Positions 24,233 through 35,740 of a DNA stretch of 64,000 bases are shown here, in pieces (the first letter of the stretch is position 1; each line of letters starts with the position of its first letter). Origin of the DNA: Moringa oleifera (Eukaryota; Streptophyta; Magnoliopsida; Brassicales; Moringaceae); contig JAJFZO010000344.1 in assembly GCA_021397835.1 (NCBI GenBank), positions 5,580,001 to 5,644,000 on the forward strand. The letters are read 5' to 3'. The translations under genes were made by a program, and so were the position numbers. Under the pieces are notes generated by a model. It worked only from the letters and a program-made list of their open reading frames with translations, did not search any database and was not told where the DNA came from.

Positions 24233-24574
24233 TTTTTTTTTTTCCCCTTTTTCTTAAGGGACTTATGGAGTGTGAGAGTGAAATCCTATGATTTTTCAAC
24301 AAAGTAAATCAAATACTTTGTCTTCATCTTGAAATTCAATGTGACGAAAAATAGTTTATTGTCTATTCTTTCATTTTTCATAAGAGAAATTATCAAGTAT
24401 GAGCAATAAAAGTGGAGTCATCTTGTATGACCTATGAGATTTGGTGGATGCAGATCCTAAAGATCCAACAGTAAGGCAACTCAAAAACAACAAAGAAGAA
24501 AGGAAGAAGAGATATAAGGCTAAGACTTATATTCACTCTATAGTTTCAGATATAATATTTATAAAGATTATGGC

Positions 24575-25215
24575 CTCTGAAATAGCAAAACGGTATGTGA
24601 TCTTTTGAAAGAAGAATATCAAGGAAATGACAAGACAAAACAAATGCAGATCCTGAACCTAACAAAAAAATTTGAGATGCAAAAGATGAAGGCAAAAGCA
24701 CATAAGAACCACTCAAACAGATTATTGATATTGATCAATAAGATCAGAATGTTGGGAGAAGAACTTTCTAATAAAAGGATAGCAAAAAAAATTTTCGTGA
24801 CCTTGCCTGAGAGATTTGAATCCAAAATCACTTCATTTGAGGACTCTAGAGATTTGTCAAGAATAACATGGGCAAAGCTCATCAAAATATTGCAAGCTCA
24901 AGAACAAAAGAGATCTTACAGAAAAAAAAAGAAAAAAAGAGAGAGATAGTTGAAGGAGTACTCCAAGTAAAAGAGACTAATCAAACTCAAGGAGGTAACA
25001 AAGAGAAAAAACAATAACGTAGAAAAATTACAAAGAAGGGAGAAAACAACAACAATTGTGATAACGAAGGCATGTCTTTACTGTAAAAAAAAACTTCTCA
25101 TTTACAAAAATATTGTTACTTTAGACTTAACATTCAATGCAGGGCATGCAAACAAATAAGACATATGGAGAAAGTATGCAAAAACAAACAACAAGAAGTA
25201 CACCAAGCTCAAGTG
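24575..25215 (+). pseudogene. Copia gag remnant with zinc knuckle
   Basis: Encodes a Gag of the UBN2/retrotran_gag_2 type: LKEEYQGNDKTKQMQIL, then GEELSNKRIAKKIFVTLPER, then SKSLEDS-like and AKLIKILQAQEQKRS. After a run of lysine codons the frame breaks, and a CCHC zinc knuckle remnant follows near 25134-25190 (CRACKQIRHMEKVCKNK) with the conserved Gly replaced by Arg. Gag would form the virus-like particle; this copy is split by stops. Confidence 0.8.
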
Positions 25216-25279
25216 GTAGATTAACAATAAGAGGAGCAACTTTTTGTTGCTTCTTGTTTTTTTAGTAGTAGTTCAAGTG

Positions 25280-25600
25280 ATGACTTGCTTATAAACAATG
25301 AATGTACAAGTCATATGTCTTTTTTGATGAATCTTTTCTTAAGGAAGTAAACCAATCAGAGGTGGCAAGAGTCAAAGTTGGCAATGGCCAATATATTGAG
25401 ATGAAAGGTAAAATCACTATTGCAATAAAAGGCTTAAAAGGCATAAAATTAATCTTTGATATATTACTTGTTCTAGAAAATTGATCAAAACCTAGTGAGT
25501 GTGGAATAACTATTTGAGAAAGGTTATTATGTTATATTTAAGGATAATATGTGTGTGATTATTAACTCAAATGGTGTAGTGTTATTCTCTATAAGAAGAA
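25280..25600 (+). pseudogene. Copia protease/pre-integrase remnant
   Basis: Residues such as CTSHMSFDESFLKEVN and VKVGNGQYIEMKGK match the region after the aspartic protease active site of plant copia polyproteins. The catalytic Asp-Ser-Gly is degraded (NNE where DSG is expected before CT-HM). Stops follow near 25484, then a broken piece resembling the KDN-CMI pre-integrase block. The same region occurs inverted at 25790-26160. Confidence 0.75.
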
Positions 25601-25789
25601 ACAATGAAAGTTTCAGCATAAATTAAAACAAGGTGAGTTATGGCACAAGAGAATGAGGCATTTTCACTATTCTGGATTAGATTATATCCAAAACTATGAT
25701 CTAGTCCAAGGAATGACATTCAATGTAAAAAGAGCAGTAGTATGTAAAGTAAGTCAACTTGAAAAGCAAGTTAAATTATCATTTCTTAT

Positions 25790-26160
25790 AAATAAGGGAT
25801 GGAATACTGTTTATTTTCACAGAGAAAGAAACTACATCATTTGAGTCAACAATCACACACATATTATCCTTAAATACAACAAAAAAATCTTTTTTAAGCA
25901 ATTGTCTCACACTCAATAGGTTTTGATTAATTTCTGAAACAAGTAATACATCAGATATTAACTTTATATATTCTAAGCATTTATTGTAATCGTCCATTTA
26001 GCTTTCACTTTAATATACTGGCCACTGTCAACTTTAATTCTTGACACCTTTAACTTGTTTAATTCTCTAAAAAGAGATTCATCAAAAGACATGCGGTTTA
26101 TGCATCCATTATCTATAACTGTGACAATTCTTAAAAGAAGTATCCATTTTTTTCTCATGC
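25790..26160 (-). pseudogene. Inverted second copy of the copia protease/pre-integrase region
   Basis: On the minus strand: VIDNGCINRMSFDESLFREL, VKVSRIKVDSGQYIKV-like, then ISDVLLVSEINQNLLSV and FKDNMCVIVDSNDVV. This is the same polyprotein segment as 25280-25600 but from a different, partly better-preserved copy (it keeps the DNG triplet where DSG is expected) and in the opposite orientation. It implies nested insertion or inversion inside the element. Confidence 0.75.
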
Positions 26161-26329
26161 ATATCCTTGTTATGTGTGCATTTGTCTGTTATAAGTGTTT
26201 GTCTTAAACTTTTTACTTTTTTCCTTAATCTTATTTGTGATTATAGCACTGGGATGGTTGGTTGTGTAGTATGGGTATTTGCCCAATGCCATCATACGTA
26301 ATTGGTGCAGGTCAAGCACACGATTGGTA

Positions 26330-26580
26330 TGACAAGCTAGTATCAGAGCCTTTTTTCTTAAGGAACTTATGGAATGCGAGAGTGAGATTGTGTGAGGATT
26401 CAACCAAGTAAATCAAACACTTTGTCTTTATCTTAAAATTCAACATGACAGAAAATAGTCTATTATCTACTCTTTCAATTTTTATAGGAGAAAATTATCA
26501 AGTAATTTCAGTTTTCAAGAATTCTATCTCTTCTTATTTACTATTCTTCTTCTTAGAAGCCAATAAACTAGGTTAGTTGT
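26330..26580 (+). repeat. Second copia leader and LTR-end fragment
   Basis: Starts with AGTATCAGAGCC (primer-binding-site-like, 26340-26351), then repeats the leader seen at 24250-24400 (cttaaggaacttatggaatg, aagtaaatcaaacactttgt, gaaaatagtctatta) and ends in a segment like the LTR 3' end (ttcaagaattctatctcttc, agaagccaata). A third leader copy follows the right LTR at 28188-28490. Several elements of one family were mixed here. Confidence 0.65.
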
Positions 26581-26709
26581 GAAAAGGTATGCTCAATTAC
26601 CTAGTGTAAATTTTTCTAATACTTTTATACCTATAGCAATGTTGGATACTATTAGATTGCTTCGAGAATTAGCAGAACAAAAGTAGTGAAAGATCTACTA
26701 GCTTAATGT

Positions 26710-27175
26710 AAAGTCAGCATTTCGCGGTGGTTATTTGAAGGAAGAAATTTTGTTGAACAACCTGAAGGTTTTGTTGTAGATCCAGAGAAAGTATACTTAT
26801 TAAAGAAGGCATTATATGGATTGAAGCAGGTTTCAAGAGTATGGTATAGTAAGATTGATGAGCACTTTTTCAACAAGAGCCTTAGTGAAGCAACTTTGTA
26901 TATTAAAATTTTTAATGGTGAACTTATAATTTTTTCATTATATGTTGATGATTTGCTTATCACAGGAAGTAATGTAGAATTGGTGCAGCAACTTAAAGTT
27001 CAAATGATGCAAATATTCGATATGACTGATCTAAGGAAAATATCATTCTTTCTAAGAATGTAGATTCAACAATTATCACAAAGAATCTTTATTGAGCAAC
27101 AGAAATACGTTAAGAAAATACTGAAGAAATTCAACATGGAGGACTGTAAGTTAGTATGTACTCCTTTAGCTCAAA
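26710..27175 (+). pseudogene. Copia reverse transcriptase remnant
   Basis: RVT_2-type reverse transcriptase pieces: YLLKKALYGLKQVSRVWYSK, then IIFSLYVDDLLITGSN with the catalytic YVDD coded at 26941-26952, then FDMTDLRKISFFLRM and a stop. The part before 26760 is in another frame. Stops make it non-functional, though the active-site block itself is intact. Confidence 0.85.
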
Positions 27176-27890
27176 TTGAAAAATTCAATAAATGGTGCTA
27201 AAAAAGTTAATAGGGCATTATACTGGAGCATCATAGGCTATTTGTTAATAATAAAACCTGATATAATATTTTATGTAGGTTTATTCTCTAGGTATATACA
27301 TTATACAAGTGAGTTATACTATAAAGCCACAAAAAGAGTGCTCAAACATATCAAAAGCACTCTAAATAATAGCATGAAATTTAAAAATAAAGATGAATTA
27401 TTTTTGTATGATTTTGCTATGATTAAAGAAGATCATGTGATGACATAAGGAGCATATTAGGTTACTTGCTTAGTTTTAGATCAGGTAATTTTAGTTAGAG
27501 TTCAAAAAAGTAGGAAATTATAACTCAACCTATTATTGAAGTTGATTAGGTTGCACCTAATACTACAATTAATCAAGCGTTATGACTAAGAAAGCTTATG
27601 ACAGATTTAAAGATGATTCAAGATCATGTAATGAGAATTTTTATTGATAATCAAGCTGTCATAACAATATCAAACAATTCAATTTTTCATGGCAAGACAA
27701 AACACTTTAAAATCAAGTACTACTTTGTTAAGGAAGTTCAAAAGAATAATGATGTCAACCTGATGCATTGTAAGAAAGAAACTCAACTTGCTAATATTTT
27801 AACAAAAGGATTGTCAAGATCAAGGTTTGAATTGCAAGAGAAACAAATTAGTGTCTGCAGCAAAAATAAAGTGTTAACAAAATGCTTATT
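27176..27890 (+). pseudogene. Copia RNase H remnant
   Basis: Pieces typical of the C-terminal copia RNase H: GAKKVNRALYWSIIGYLL with KPDIIFYVGLFSRYI, a frameshifted middle, then IFIDNQAVITISNNSIFHG, KTKHFKIKYYFVKEVQ and LANILTKGLSRSRFE. The order and spacing are those of a plant copia 3' end, directly in front of the right LTR. Confidence 0.82.
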
Positions 27891-28187
27891 TGTTACACAA
27901 TTTTGGTAAGATAAAGCAAATGAGATCTAATCTTTTACTTTATGAAGTATTTTGAATTTTGGATAGAAATAATCTATTAGTTTGAATTTTAGATAAGAAT
28001 AATCTTTTAGTTTAAATTTTAGATATGAACAATCTTTACTTTGAATTTTAAATCCAAAGTTTAAGATATTTAATTAAATAAAATTTAAGTTTTTGATTAT
28101 TTATTTTTTTCCATAAAGCAAATCAAGCTCCAAACTTCAAGAGTTTTACCTCTTCTTGTTCACTATTCTTCATTACAAAAGCCAACA
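27891..28187 (+). repeat. Right LTR of the copia element
   Basis: Begins TGTTACACAA and ends AAGCCAACA, giving the usual TGTT...AACA inverted ends. 297 bases long and similar to the solo LTR (289 bases) and the left LTR. It is followed at 28188-28490 by sequence that resembles the internal leader and gag start, so it may also be the left LTR of a second, truncated element. Confidence 0.78.
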
Positions 28188-28490
28188 AATTGGCATTAAT
28201 TAGAATTCTTTTTCTTAATAAGGGACTTCTTAAGTGTGAGAGGAAAATCTTGTGAGGTTTTAACTATGTAAATCAAATACTTTATTTTCATTTTAAAATC
28301 TAATATGACAAAATAATTTCTTGTTTGAAAATTATTATGCTTGTGCGGTGAAAATAGTCCTTCCTGGAAGCAAGCATGTGACTTATGAAATTTTATGAAT
28401 GTAGGCACAACTCAAAAACAACGGAAAAAAAAAAATGCGAAGCTAAGACTTACATTCACTCTGCAATTTCAGTCGTAATATTTTACTGAA
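28188..28490 (+). mobile_element. Copia leader and gag-start fragment after the right LTR
   Basis: Aligns with 24250-24560: cttaataagggacttcttaa, gtaaatcaaatactttattt, aactcaaaaacaacggaaaa and gctaagacttacattcactc all have counterparts there in the same order. An isolated 5' internal segment after an LTR indicates a tandem element joined through a shared LTR, later deleted on its right side. It ends where P450 similarity begins. Confidence 0.7.
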
Positions 28491-28496
28491 CTTATG

Positions 28497-29140
28497 TATT
28501 CTTGATCAATTCTGCCATGGCCCAGTCAACCGCGACAGCAAATTGTATCCATCCCAGTGACGGTCATATTCCAATGCAATTTTATAACAGTATCTCACTT
28601 AGGTCATATTTTTCTCGGACGCTAAGCAATGCTTACGTAAAACCTTGCTTGACACCGCCATTGTTCTTGTTTGCAGCCTTGTTCTGTTCCATAATGGCTC
28701 GTGTCATTCTAACTTTCCGCTCCTCATGCTTCGCAAACTACTCATCACCAAGCCATGAAACCCAGTTCAGCCACCCAAGATGCTCAAAGAAGCCGAGTGT
28801 CACCGCAAGCTTCATTTCATGAGCCAAAATTTCCTTGAACTTCAGCCCTTCCCCTTCCATCCTACCATCTTTAGATTGGAATTGCTTTCCAGGTACCAGT
28901 CCTGTAATGGTGTTCAACACTGCGGGTTCCAAATACTTCCTCAGAACCAACCCTTTCTTACAGTTAATCGGATCCAAGCAGTCTCTGAAAATGGATTCAA
29001 CCATGGCTCTCACTTCGCCTTCCCTAACGGGTCTAAGAGCTTCAAAGCATATAGGTGAGAAGAGCTGACAATGACAAACTTTTCTCACCTTAAACGTAGG
29101 GAGTAACCTGTTTCCAGGAGGTATGGAGTGTACGTGCACA
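28497..29140 (-). pseudogene. CYP98A: CYP98A-like P450 pseudogene, N-terminal and middle part (copy B)
   Basis: Minus-strand reading from about 29100 down: KVRKVCHCQLFSPICFEALR, VREGEVRAMVESIFRDC, VLRKYLEPAVLNTITGLVPG, LKFKEILAHEMKLAVTLGF, EHLGWLNWVSWL, a stop, FAKHEERKVRMTRAIMEQ, NNGGVKQGF, EKYDLSE, then a degraded I-helix and VDWAMAELIKN at 28497. Order and content match CYP98A enzymes from the C-helix through the I-helix. The first 110 or so residues (membrane anchor) are missing. The copia element separates this from the K-helix and heme part at 23364-23950; only about 28 family residues are lost at the junction, so the two parts belonged to one gene. Confidence 0.88.
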
Positions 29141-30346
29141 TCAGACTGAACTGAGCTTTATGCAGCCTGAAGGAAAAATCTGGATGAAGAGATGGAATTT
29201 CATGTCAGAAACATGGCAAGAATGAGAAAACAGGATCTGGGTGTGACACCCCTCGCTGCATTTCTTGCAGTTAATTGAAAACAAGATCTAGTCTTGAAGC
29301 TGATCGATTCACGTGGGCTACTGCATGCGCATGCTTGTGGGTTGGGCTTCATTACCATGCTTTGGTCAATCCAATGTTTATCAGAAACATTTTCTTTTTT
29401 TTGGGGGTGGTGTTGGATGAATTGGGCAGTCAACCATGCTTAAATTAATAAGTCATTTGTTTAGACATAATAATAATCTGTTTTAATTGAATGTAAATAA
29501 ACTGAGATATAAACCTTTATTTATAAATAAACTTAGATTAGCTCTGAGAAATCAAAAAGCAAGATGAAACAGGTGGTAGGTTTAGTTTTGTAAGGATAGG
29601 TTCTTTTTTTGGGGGGATGCGTTGGAATGCTTACTTGGTGGATGATGATTGGCTTTGACTAAATTATTCGGATAAGATAATATCCACACGTGGGTTGTCG
29701 CAAATTCCACAACAGAACAAAAGGACAGTGAAGATATAACGACGTCACTTTTTGCCACATTGGTTATGGTCACATGTTAAAAGGGCCTCATCTCTCTACC
29801 CCCTACATCTGTTACCTTCAATCATTCTAACCTTGGTTAATGACTTACCATCATCCATTCCTCCAAGGAGGAAAAAACCATTACCTTCCATCATCCCAAG
29901 GTTTATAATCTCATCACATCATCATCAACCAAAATAATAATAATAAATTCAATATATTTATCTACCTACAAATTAAATTAAGACTTGCAATTAAGTCAAA
30001 TTGGAAGCACGAATTTTTTTAATATTTAAATAAATATTTAATAATTAAGTAAACATTAAAAATATAATATTTATATTTTTTTATAAATTTTAAAAGCAGA
30101 TTTTCATTTCATATGAAGAGATATCTTTAATTTATAGGCATCTAATGTGAGGAATTGTCTAATTTGTAATGAGTTATTATGATAGAGAGGGTTGAAGAAA
30201 ATTTGATGTTAAGTATGATAAAAGGTTAAAGTGATAGGATTGAGAATTCGAGTTGAAATGACGTTTCTATCCTCAAAAATCAGGGACTGACCCGACACGA
30301 AATTTTCACATATAAAAGTGGATGTATTTTTTATTTATTGATCTGG

Positions 30347-30380
<34 letters not shown>

Positions 30381-32400
30381 TAAAATTCATATATATTCAT
30401 TTGATTATTAGATTAATATTAGAAATTCATATACTTATTTTGAAAATAGATTATTTTTTTATGATACGTATTTAATTTTTTAATTTTTCATAGTTAAAAA
30501 ATTGTTTTATCGATCAATTGCATATGAGATTTTAACTCTTCATATATTTATATATTTTTTTTAAAAAATAAAAAAACAATTCTTTCATATAAATTTATTT
30601 AATAATAAAGATGTCTACAATGTCATGTGAATCAAGAAGACATTTATGTGCATTCTAAAAACTATTTTTGTTCTCTAGTTTTGTCATCCAATTTTATTTT
30701 TATTTTTTTGAAGTAATGGATACCTTATGCTAAATCTATTTTTGGTATGCATTGTGCTATGGGCATAGGGAAAGAAAAATGGCATAGCTAGCTTTTCCTA
30801 GAAAGGATAATTATGTTTTTTTATCCCACTTTGCTTATGTTAGGAAACACATAATTTGTTTTGTTTGTTTGAAGAAATAAAATTGACATTTGGGATATGG
30901 ACCCTTCAATTGTGTGCTTAACAATGGAATACAACCATAAATAGATTAAAATTGCTGACACCAACCCTCTCCACTACTAAAACCTTGTTGGTCCCTTCTC
31001 TTATAAGATATATATTTTCGAGAACCAACTATATAAAATGTCCCAAAAAGGGTATATTTCTAACGCGTTGCAAAATGAAAAGAATTTAATTAAGGTTTTG
31101 ATCAAACAGTTGAAAAAAATAAATTTGTTGAAACAAATACTCAAAAAAGGCACAAAAATGTCAAAACGGTATATATTTCTTTATTTTAAAAATGATTAAA
31201 AAATTTCTTGATGTGATATAAAATTAATTTAAACACATCTTAATTTCTTAATATATCTTTTAAAATAAATAAAATATTAAAAAATAAAATCGTGTGATAA
31301 TGTGTTAATAATAACAAATATCAAAGTGAATAATATTTTCTATAATTTATCGGTCATATGACCTCTACCATAATTTTTCTACCATGTGTTTTAAATGTCA
31401 AAGAATTGGATAATCACTTTAATTTGATCTTTTTAATTAAAAATTGTACTCTTCTAATATTTAAGCAATCCCTCTCATCTCGACCCCATTTTACATGTTG
31501 CTTTCATCGAATATAAATATATCCATCTTGTTGTTAATTAGCATGTCAAAAATCACTTTCCATCGAAACCAAGATGTGGTCCAAATTTTGTACAAACAAA
31601 TTGAAGTAATATTGTCAATTAATTTGATTCATGTTTTATAGGTACTCTTTTGTTTCATCTGAATGAATATTCAAGGCATGCAATCGACCATTTTTAAGCT
31701 TAAATTTGCCAAATTAATCCTCTTAATTAAAAAAAAAATGTACAATACTATATCACGAGACTACAAGCATGTTTGATTTTCGCTCGTCGATCAGGTTAAT
31801 TGAACCTAAAGTAACCGTTAGCTCATTTTCCATGAGATTCAAATTTTTTAAATAATATAAAAAATTATTTATAGACTTTAATTATCAGGTTGGTATGGAT
31901 TTAATTCACAGTCATTTATAATTAATTGATGTTACATCGGTATTTTTGGCCGTAATTTCAAATCATATACGTATATTTTTTCCTTATAATAAAGTAATAA
32001 AATATTAATGAAAGAGTACTATATGTTAAACAGTATAAAGTGATAATCCTCTTGTATCTATTAAGAATATAATCAGAGAATTGGACCTGCTTGGTCAGTA
32101 ATTAAGAAAATAAATAAAAATAATTTAGGATGAAATTAGCTTGTATAATTAGTATTTTAATAAGAAAATAAATAAATAAAAATGTGGGTAGTATCAGTTA
32201 GGGCACTGCAAGCACAAACCCAACAAATTGGGGGAAAATTTCACTGATGTGATTCAGCTGATGCATGAAAATGAAATTGACCCAAGATTAAATTTTTTTC
32301 CTTTATTGGGGGAAAATAGAGCGTGGAAGTAACGCGATGTACTGGAGAGTTTGGGGGGCGGGGAGGGGAGAGGGAGGGAGGGTCAATCAGTGAGGCCAAT
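29141..32400. other. AT-rich intergenic DNA
   Basis: No gene supported. Contains a CT then AT microsatellite at about 30347-30380 and many A/T tracts. Open frames are short and low in complexity. The 29140-29300 segment may hold worn P450 leader sequence just upstream of the dead CYP98A. Nothing else stands out. Confidence 0.5.
30347..30380 (+). repeat. Compound microsatellite (CT)n(AT)n
   Basis: About seven CT units followed directly by about ten AT units, in AT-rich intergenic DNA. Confidence 0.9.
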
Positions 32401-33000
32401 TGGATGGATTACAGGTGGGATCTGAAGAGAGCTACTTTTTACAAGCCATGGAACAGTGGCACACTGGCAGGCCAATAAAAGTCCAGTGACATGATGTGAC
32501 CCATCCCCCTTCTTTAAATCTAGTTATGACGTCAGCCCTAACTCCATCAATGGAAAGATTCCAACTGTCTTCTTCAAAAGTTTTCTTCTTTTTGAAATAT
32601 AAAAATCTAAAAAATTGGCTATGCACCAAAAAGAAAAAGAAAAAGAAAAACCTAATAAACTGTTAATTTCAGTTCCATTTACCCAGAATCCAAGTTTTTC
32701 TGAATAAGTTTGTCGTTGAATTGCTTCCTCTCAGCTGAACAGTGACAGTGAAGATATATAGCAACACAGCTCACTGCAGAGTGACTGGTAGGACGCAGGG
32801 TTGGCCTCTTTTCAAGCCAAGAATTGCTGCCGCTGACTCCAATTTGCTAGTCAATTCCTTTGTACCTCCTCCACCAACCTATCTTTTAACCCATCAATCC
32901 CTCCTTTCATGTCATCCAAGAAAACCAAAAACAAAACTTCCACACACAAACCAACCTCTCTCTCTCTCTCTCTCCAGCTAAGAGCCCACCCTGATTGTTG
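32400..33000 (+). other. GC-richer island with leader-like CT repeat, no gene found
   Basis: An island of higher complexity between AT-rich blocks. It holds a TGACGTCA palindrome-like site (tatgacgtcagcc near 32526) and ends with C-rich sequence and a CT repeat (32956-32972) like a plant leader. No coding exon follows: past 33000 the DNA is AT-rich. It could be an orphan promoter, the start of a non-coding RNA, or chance. Confidence 0.35.
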
Positions 33001-35740
33001 CTATGATTTTTTTTTTTTGAATTTATATTAAATTTTTAATATAAAATTTTAAAAATATTTTTTAAACTTATTATAATAATATAAAAATAAAAACAATACA
33101 TAAATATGATTTTAATTATTAATTTTTATTAAATTATCATATGTTGTAATCTTTTTTCAAAAATTTAAGACTGCTCAAATCATAGAAGATATTGATTTAA
33201 CTTTATTACTCTGTTAAGTGTTCTTAAGATCAATATTAAAAATTCAATCAAATTCAATTTAGAATTCTTATTTATTTTCTTTTAACAGCATTATCTGTTT
33301 TGATTATAAATAAAAAGGGACATTACCCTTATCAATGTAAGCCATATATTTCTGGTTGGATCATATACTATGTGTATTAATTAAGGTGATGAAAAGTAGC
33401 CATAAATAGACAGCTGTGTTACATTAGGAAGATGATAATAATGAAGAAGCTATCTAGCTCCAGCTAAGAAGTTTGACAGTCTGATTTGGGAATATACCCA
33501 TAAGGTATTTGAGAGCCAAGATAGATTGGTAAGGCGTCTTCTTCAGAAGGAAATAAATAAACATAAGAGGGTAAAGTCATGTGGTCTCATAAAAGGCAGC
33601 ATAGGAGGCAATGAAATCGACCATGAAAAGGTCCACAAGGCTGTCTTTGTAGGACAGTGATGAAAACAGTGAGTGTATCCACAAGAAATATGGCTGTTTG
33701 CTTCCCCACTTGCGGGTTGGAGTTATAGTCGTCACTCTTGAGGAGACTGCTTATGGGATCAAAAGCTACACAATGGCTACCTAGCTACAATGGGATATCA
33801 GAGTTACAGCTTGTGGTGGCCATCAGACATATCATCACTTACCCTACCCGCGGCCATGATTCTCCTTTTCAATTTGTGGGTTTATTCTCTTCCAAAGAGA
33901 AGTATTTTCGTTGAATTTGAAGAAATCAAAGAGTATAAATCGAGATGATACAAAGTTGATTATTAGCCCTTGTATTTGATAGTAAACTCATGAATTTCAT
34001 GTAAACTCTTTACAATGGCTTAATTGAATTAAAGTATCATTTTGGCTAATTTCTTTGACTATATATATATATATATATATATGTGCATTTCTGACACAAT
34101 CCTGTCTAACTTGTTTAGTACAATACAAGCTCTAATATTACAGGGTTAAGGCATGCCATCAAATGACACTAAATCAGGCACAAACATCTTGCCTCAACTT
34201 GTTACCTACACCATGTCCTCATTACCAAATGAAGAAACTGATTTTGAAACCTCATGGGGATCGCCCACGGAAGGGTTTCCAGTAGGAATGTGAAAGAAAG
34301 GAGAGTTCAACCAACTATTACAAAAGAAATTAATTAAGAAGGATTGATTTGCTTTTCAATAAACCAAAGAAAGAAACCCTTTTTTTGTGCCACTTTAATT
34401 ATTGTTAAAATGATGATAATTATGTATTAGCTAAGTTGTGGGAATTAACACATCGTTATCCTTCTATAGCTGCGCATCAATTTTTACTACGTACTATAAT
34501 GTTCATCATGTGAGATTGTGCCTTAATTTCCATACATTTTAAACATACGGGTCTAGGGTTTTGAAAAGAATTAAAGGAATTGAATTTCATCTTTCATCCA
34601 GATCCAAAGAAATCTTTATAATTTACCCTATTTAATTGACCAATAGAAAGAACGCAATTGGGTTCAACAGTGGTTATTTCTCTTGTTGTTTAGTGGTTTT
34701 GAGAGGGCAATTAACCTACTCAGAATTAAAAGCATCTACGAGAGCACCAATTGAATTTCAATAAACCCTAATTCATTTTTTTCTTTTCCTTTGTTAGGAT
34801 TTCCCCCCTTTCCCGGTGGGAAGATCGCAATGACAACTACGAAACTTTTTACCTTTCCAGGCATTCAATGAATCCAGATCCTAAAAAGATATTATAGCTT
34901 CATTGTTAACCTAACTTATTCCTAAACAACATGTCCTCGTTCATACCTCCATTCGGAGAGCAAAAAGCAAAGTGTATTGTTTTCTTTTCAGAGGAAGTAA
35001 TCCTGATTTACGTGTGCAAGATATCATCATGAAGGCAAACAGAAACTCAATGTTTTCTAGTTGTTATGAAAGTAATTAACTACATCGTACGTCCAGCATC
35101 TTAGCCGAGGACTTCCAAGATGTTAATTTATAGACTAATATGCATATGATTAGCTTATATATTTAAAAGTATTCACTTCAATCGAAATTAGGAGTAATCA
35201 AGAAAAGCATATGCTCTGACATTAGTCACTCGTAGTGGAGGAAATAGCTAGGACGACTACAAGTGTTCATAAAGTTCAATATTCAAGAAAATCAAACTTA
35301 GAGATTATGATAACCAGAATCTAGGATATGCTTCCTCGAGGAGAAATGGGTGGGCTCTAAATTTGGTGCCTAGTCAATCTTCATGAAAATATTTTAAAAA
35401 ATGAATAATTTGGTTGAAGAGAAAAATTCCATACGCTGAAGGTTGAAGTCATGGACATCTCTAGTTGAATTGACGCACAAATTGATAAATTAGAGCTAGG
35501 GAAAGAAATTAATGAAAGTCTCTAATGTGAGACTAAGTGCACAAGAATGAATACTATAGGAGTCAAGGCTTTGAGAAATTGGCAATGATTAAAGAGAAAT
35601 ATGATATATTCCTTTCATTATTGCCCAACTTGATAATGTTCTTTTAGCTTGATATCAGATATCTCCCAATTATCCAAAACCCAATCACATAATCTTCTTT
35701 TAAGTGAAGCATAATTCCAAGATTAGCCCTTTAATCCTTA
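33000..35740. other. Intergenic DNA, no gene seen
   Basis: AT-rich to 33330, then mixed-composition DNA without frames above about 60 codons. A perfect AT repeat lies at 34061-34082. I looked for recognisable microRNA sequences by eye and found none. Confidence 0.5.
34061..34082 (+). repeat. AT dinucleotide microsatellite
   Basis: About eleven AT units in intergenic DNA. Confidence 0.9.

Larger units (their letters stand above)
23958..28187 (+). mobile_element. Degenerate Ty1/copia LTR retrotransposon, rearranged
   Basis: Flanking LTR-like repeats (about 23958-24232 and 27891-28187) enclose pieces in copia order: gag with zinc knuckle, protease/pre-integrase region, then reverse transcriptase and RNase H. 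Integrase is missing. Between 25790 and 26580 there is an inverted copy of the protease region and a second leader with a primer-binding-site-like AGTATCAGAGCC at 26340-26351 (complementary to the initiator methionine tRNA end used by most plant copia elements). All reading frames carry stops, so it cannot move by itself. It sits between the two halves of a CYP98A-like pseudogene, so it inserted there. Exact ends and target-site duplication were not found. Confidence 0.85.
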
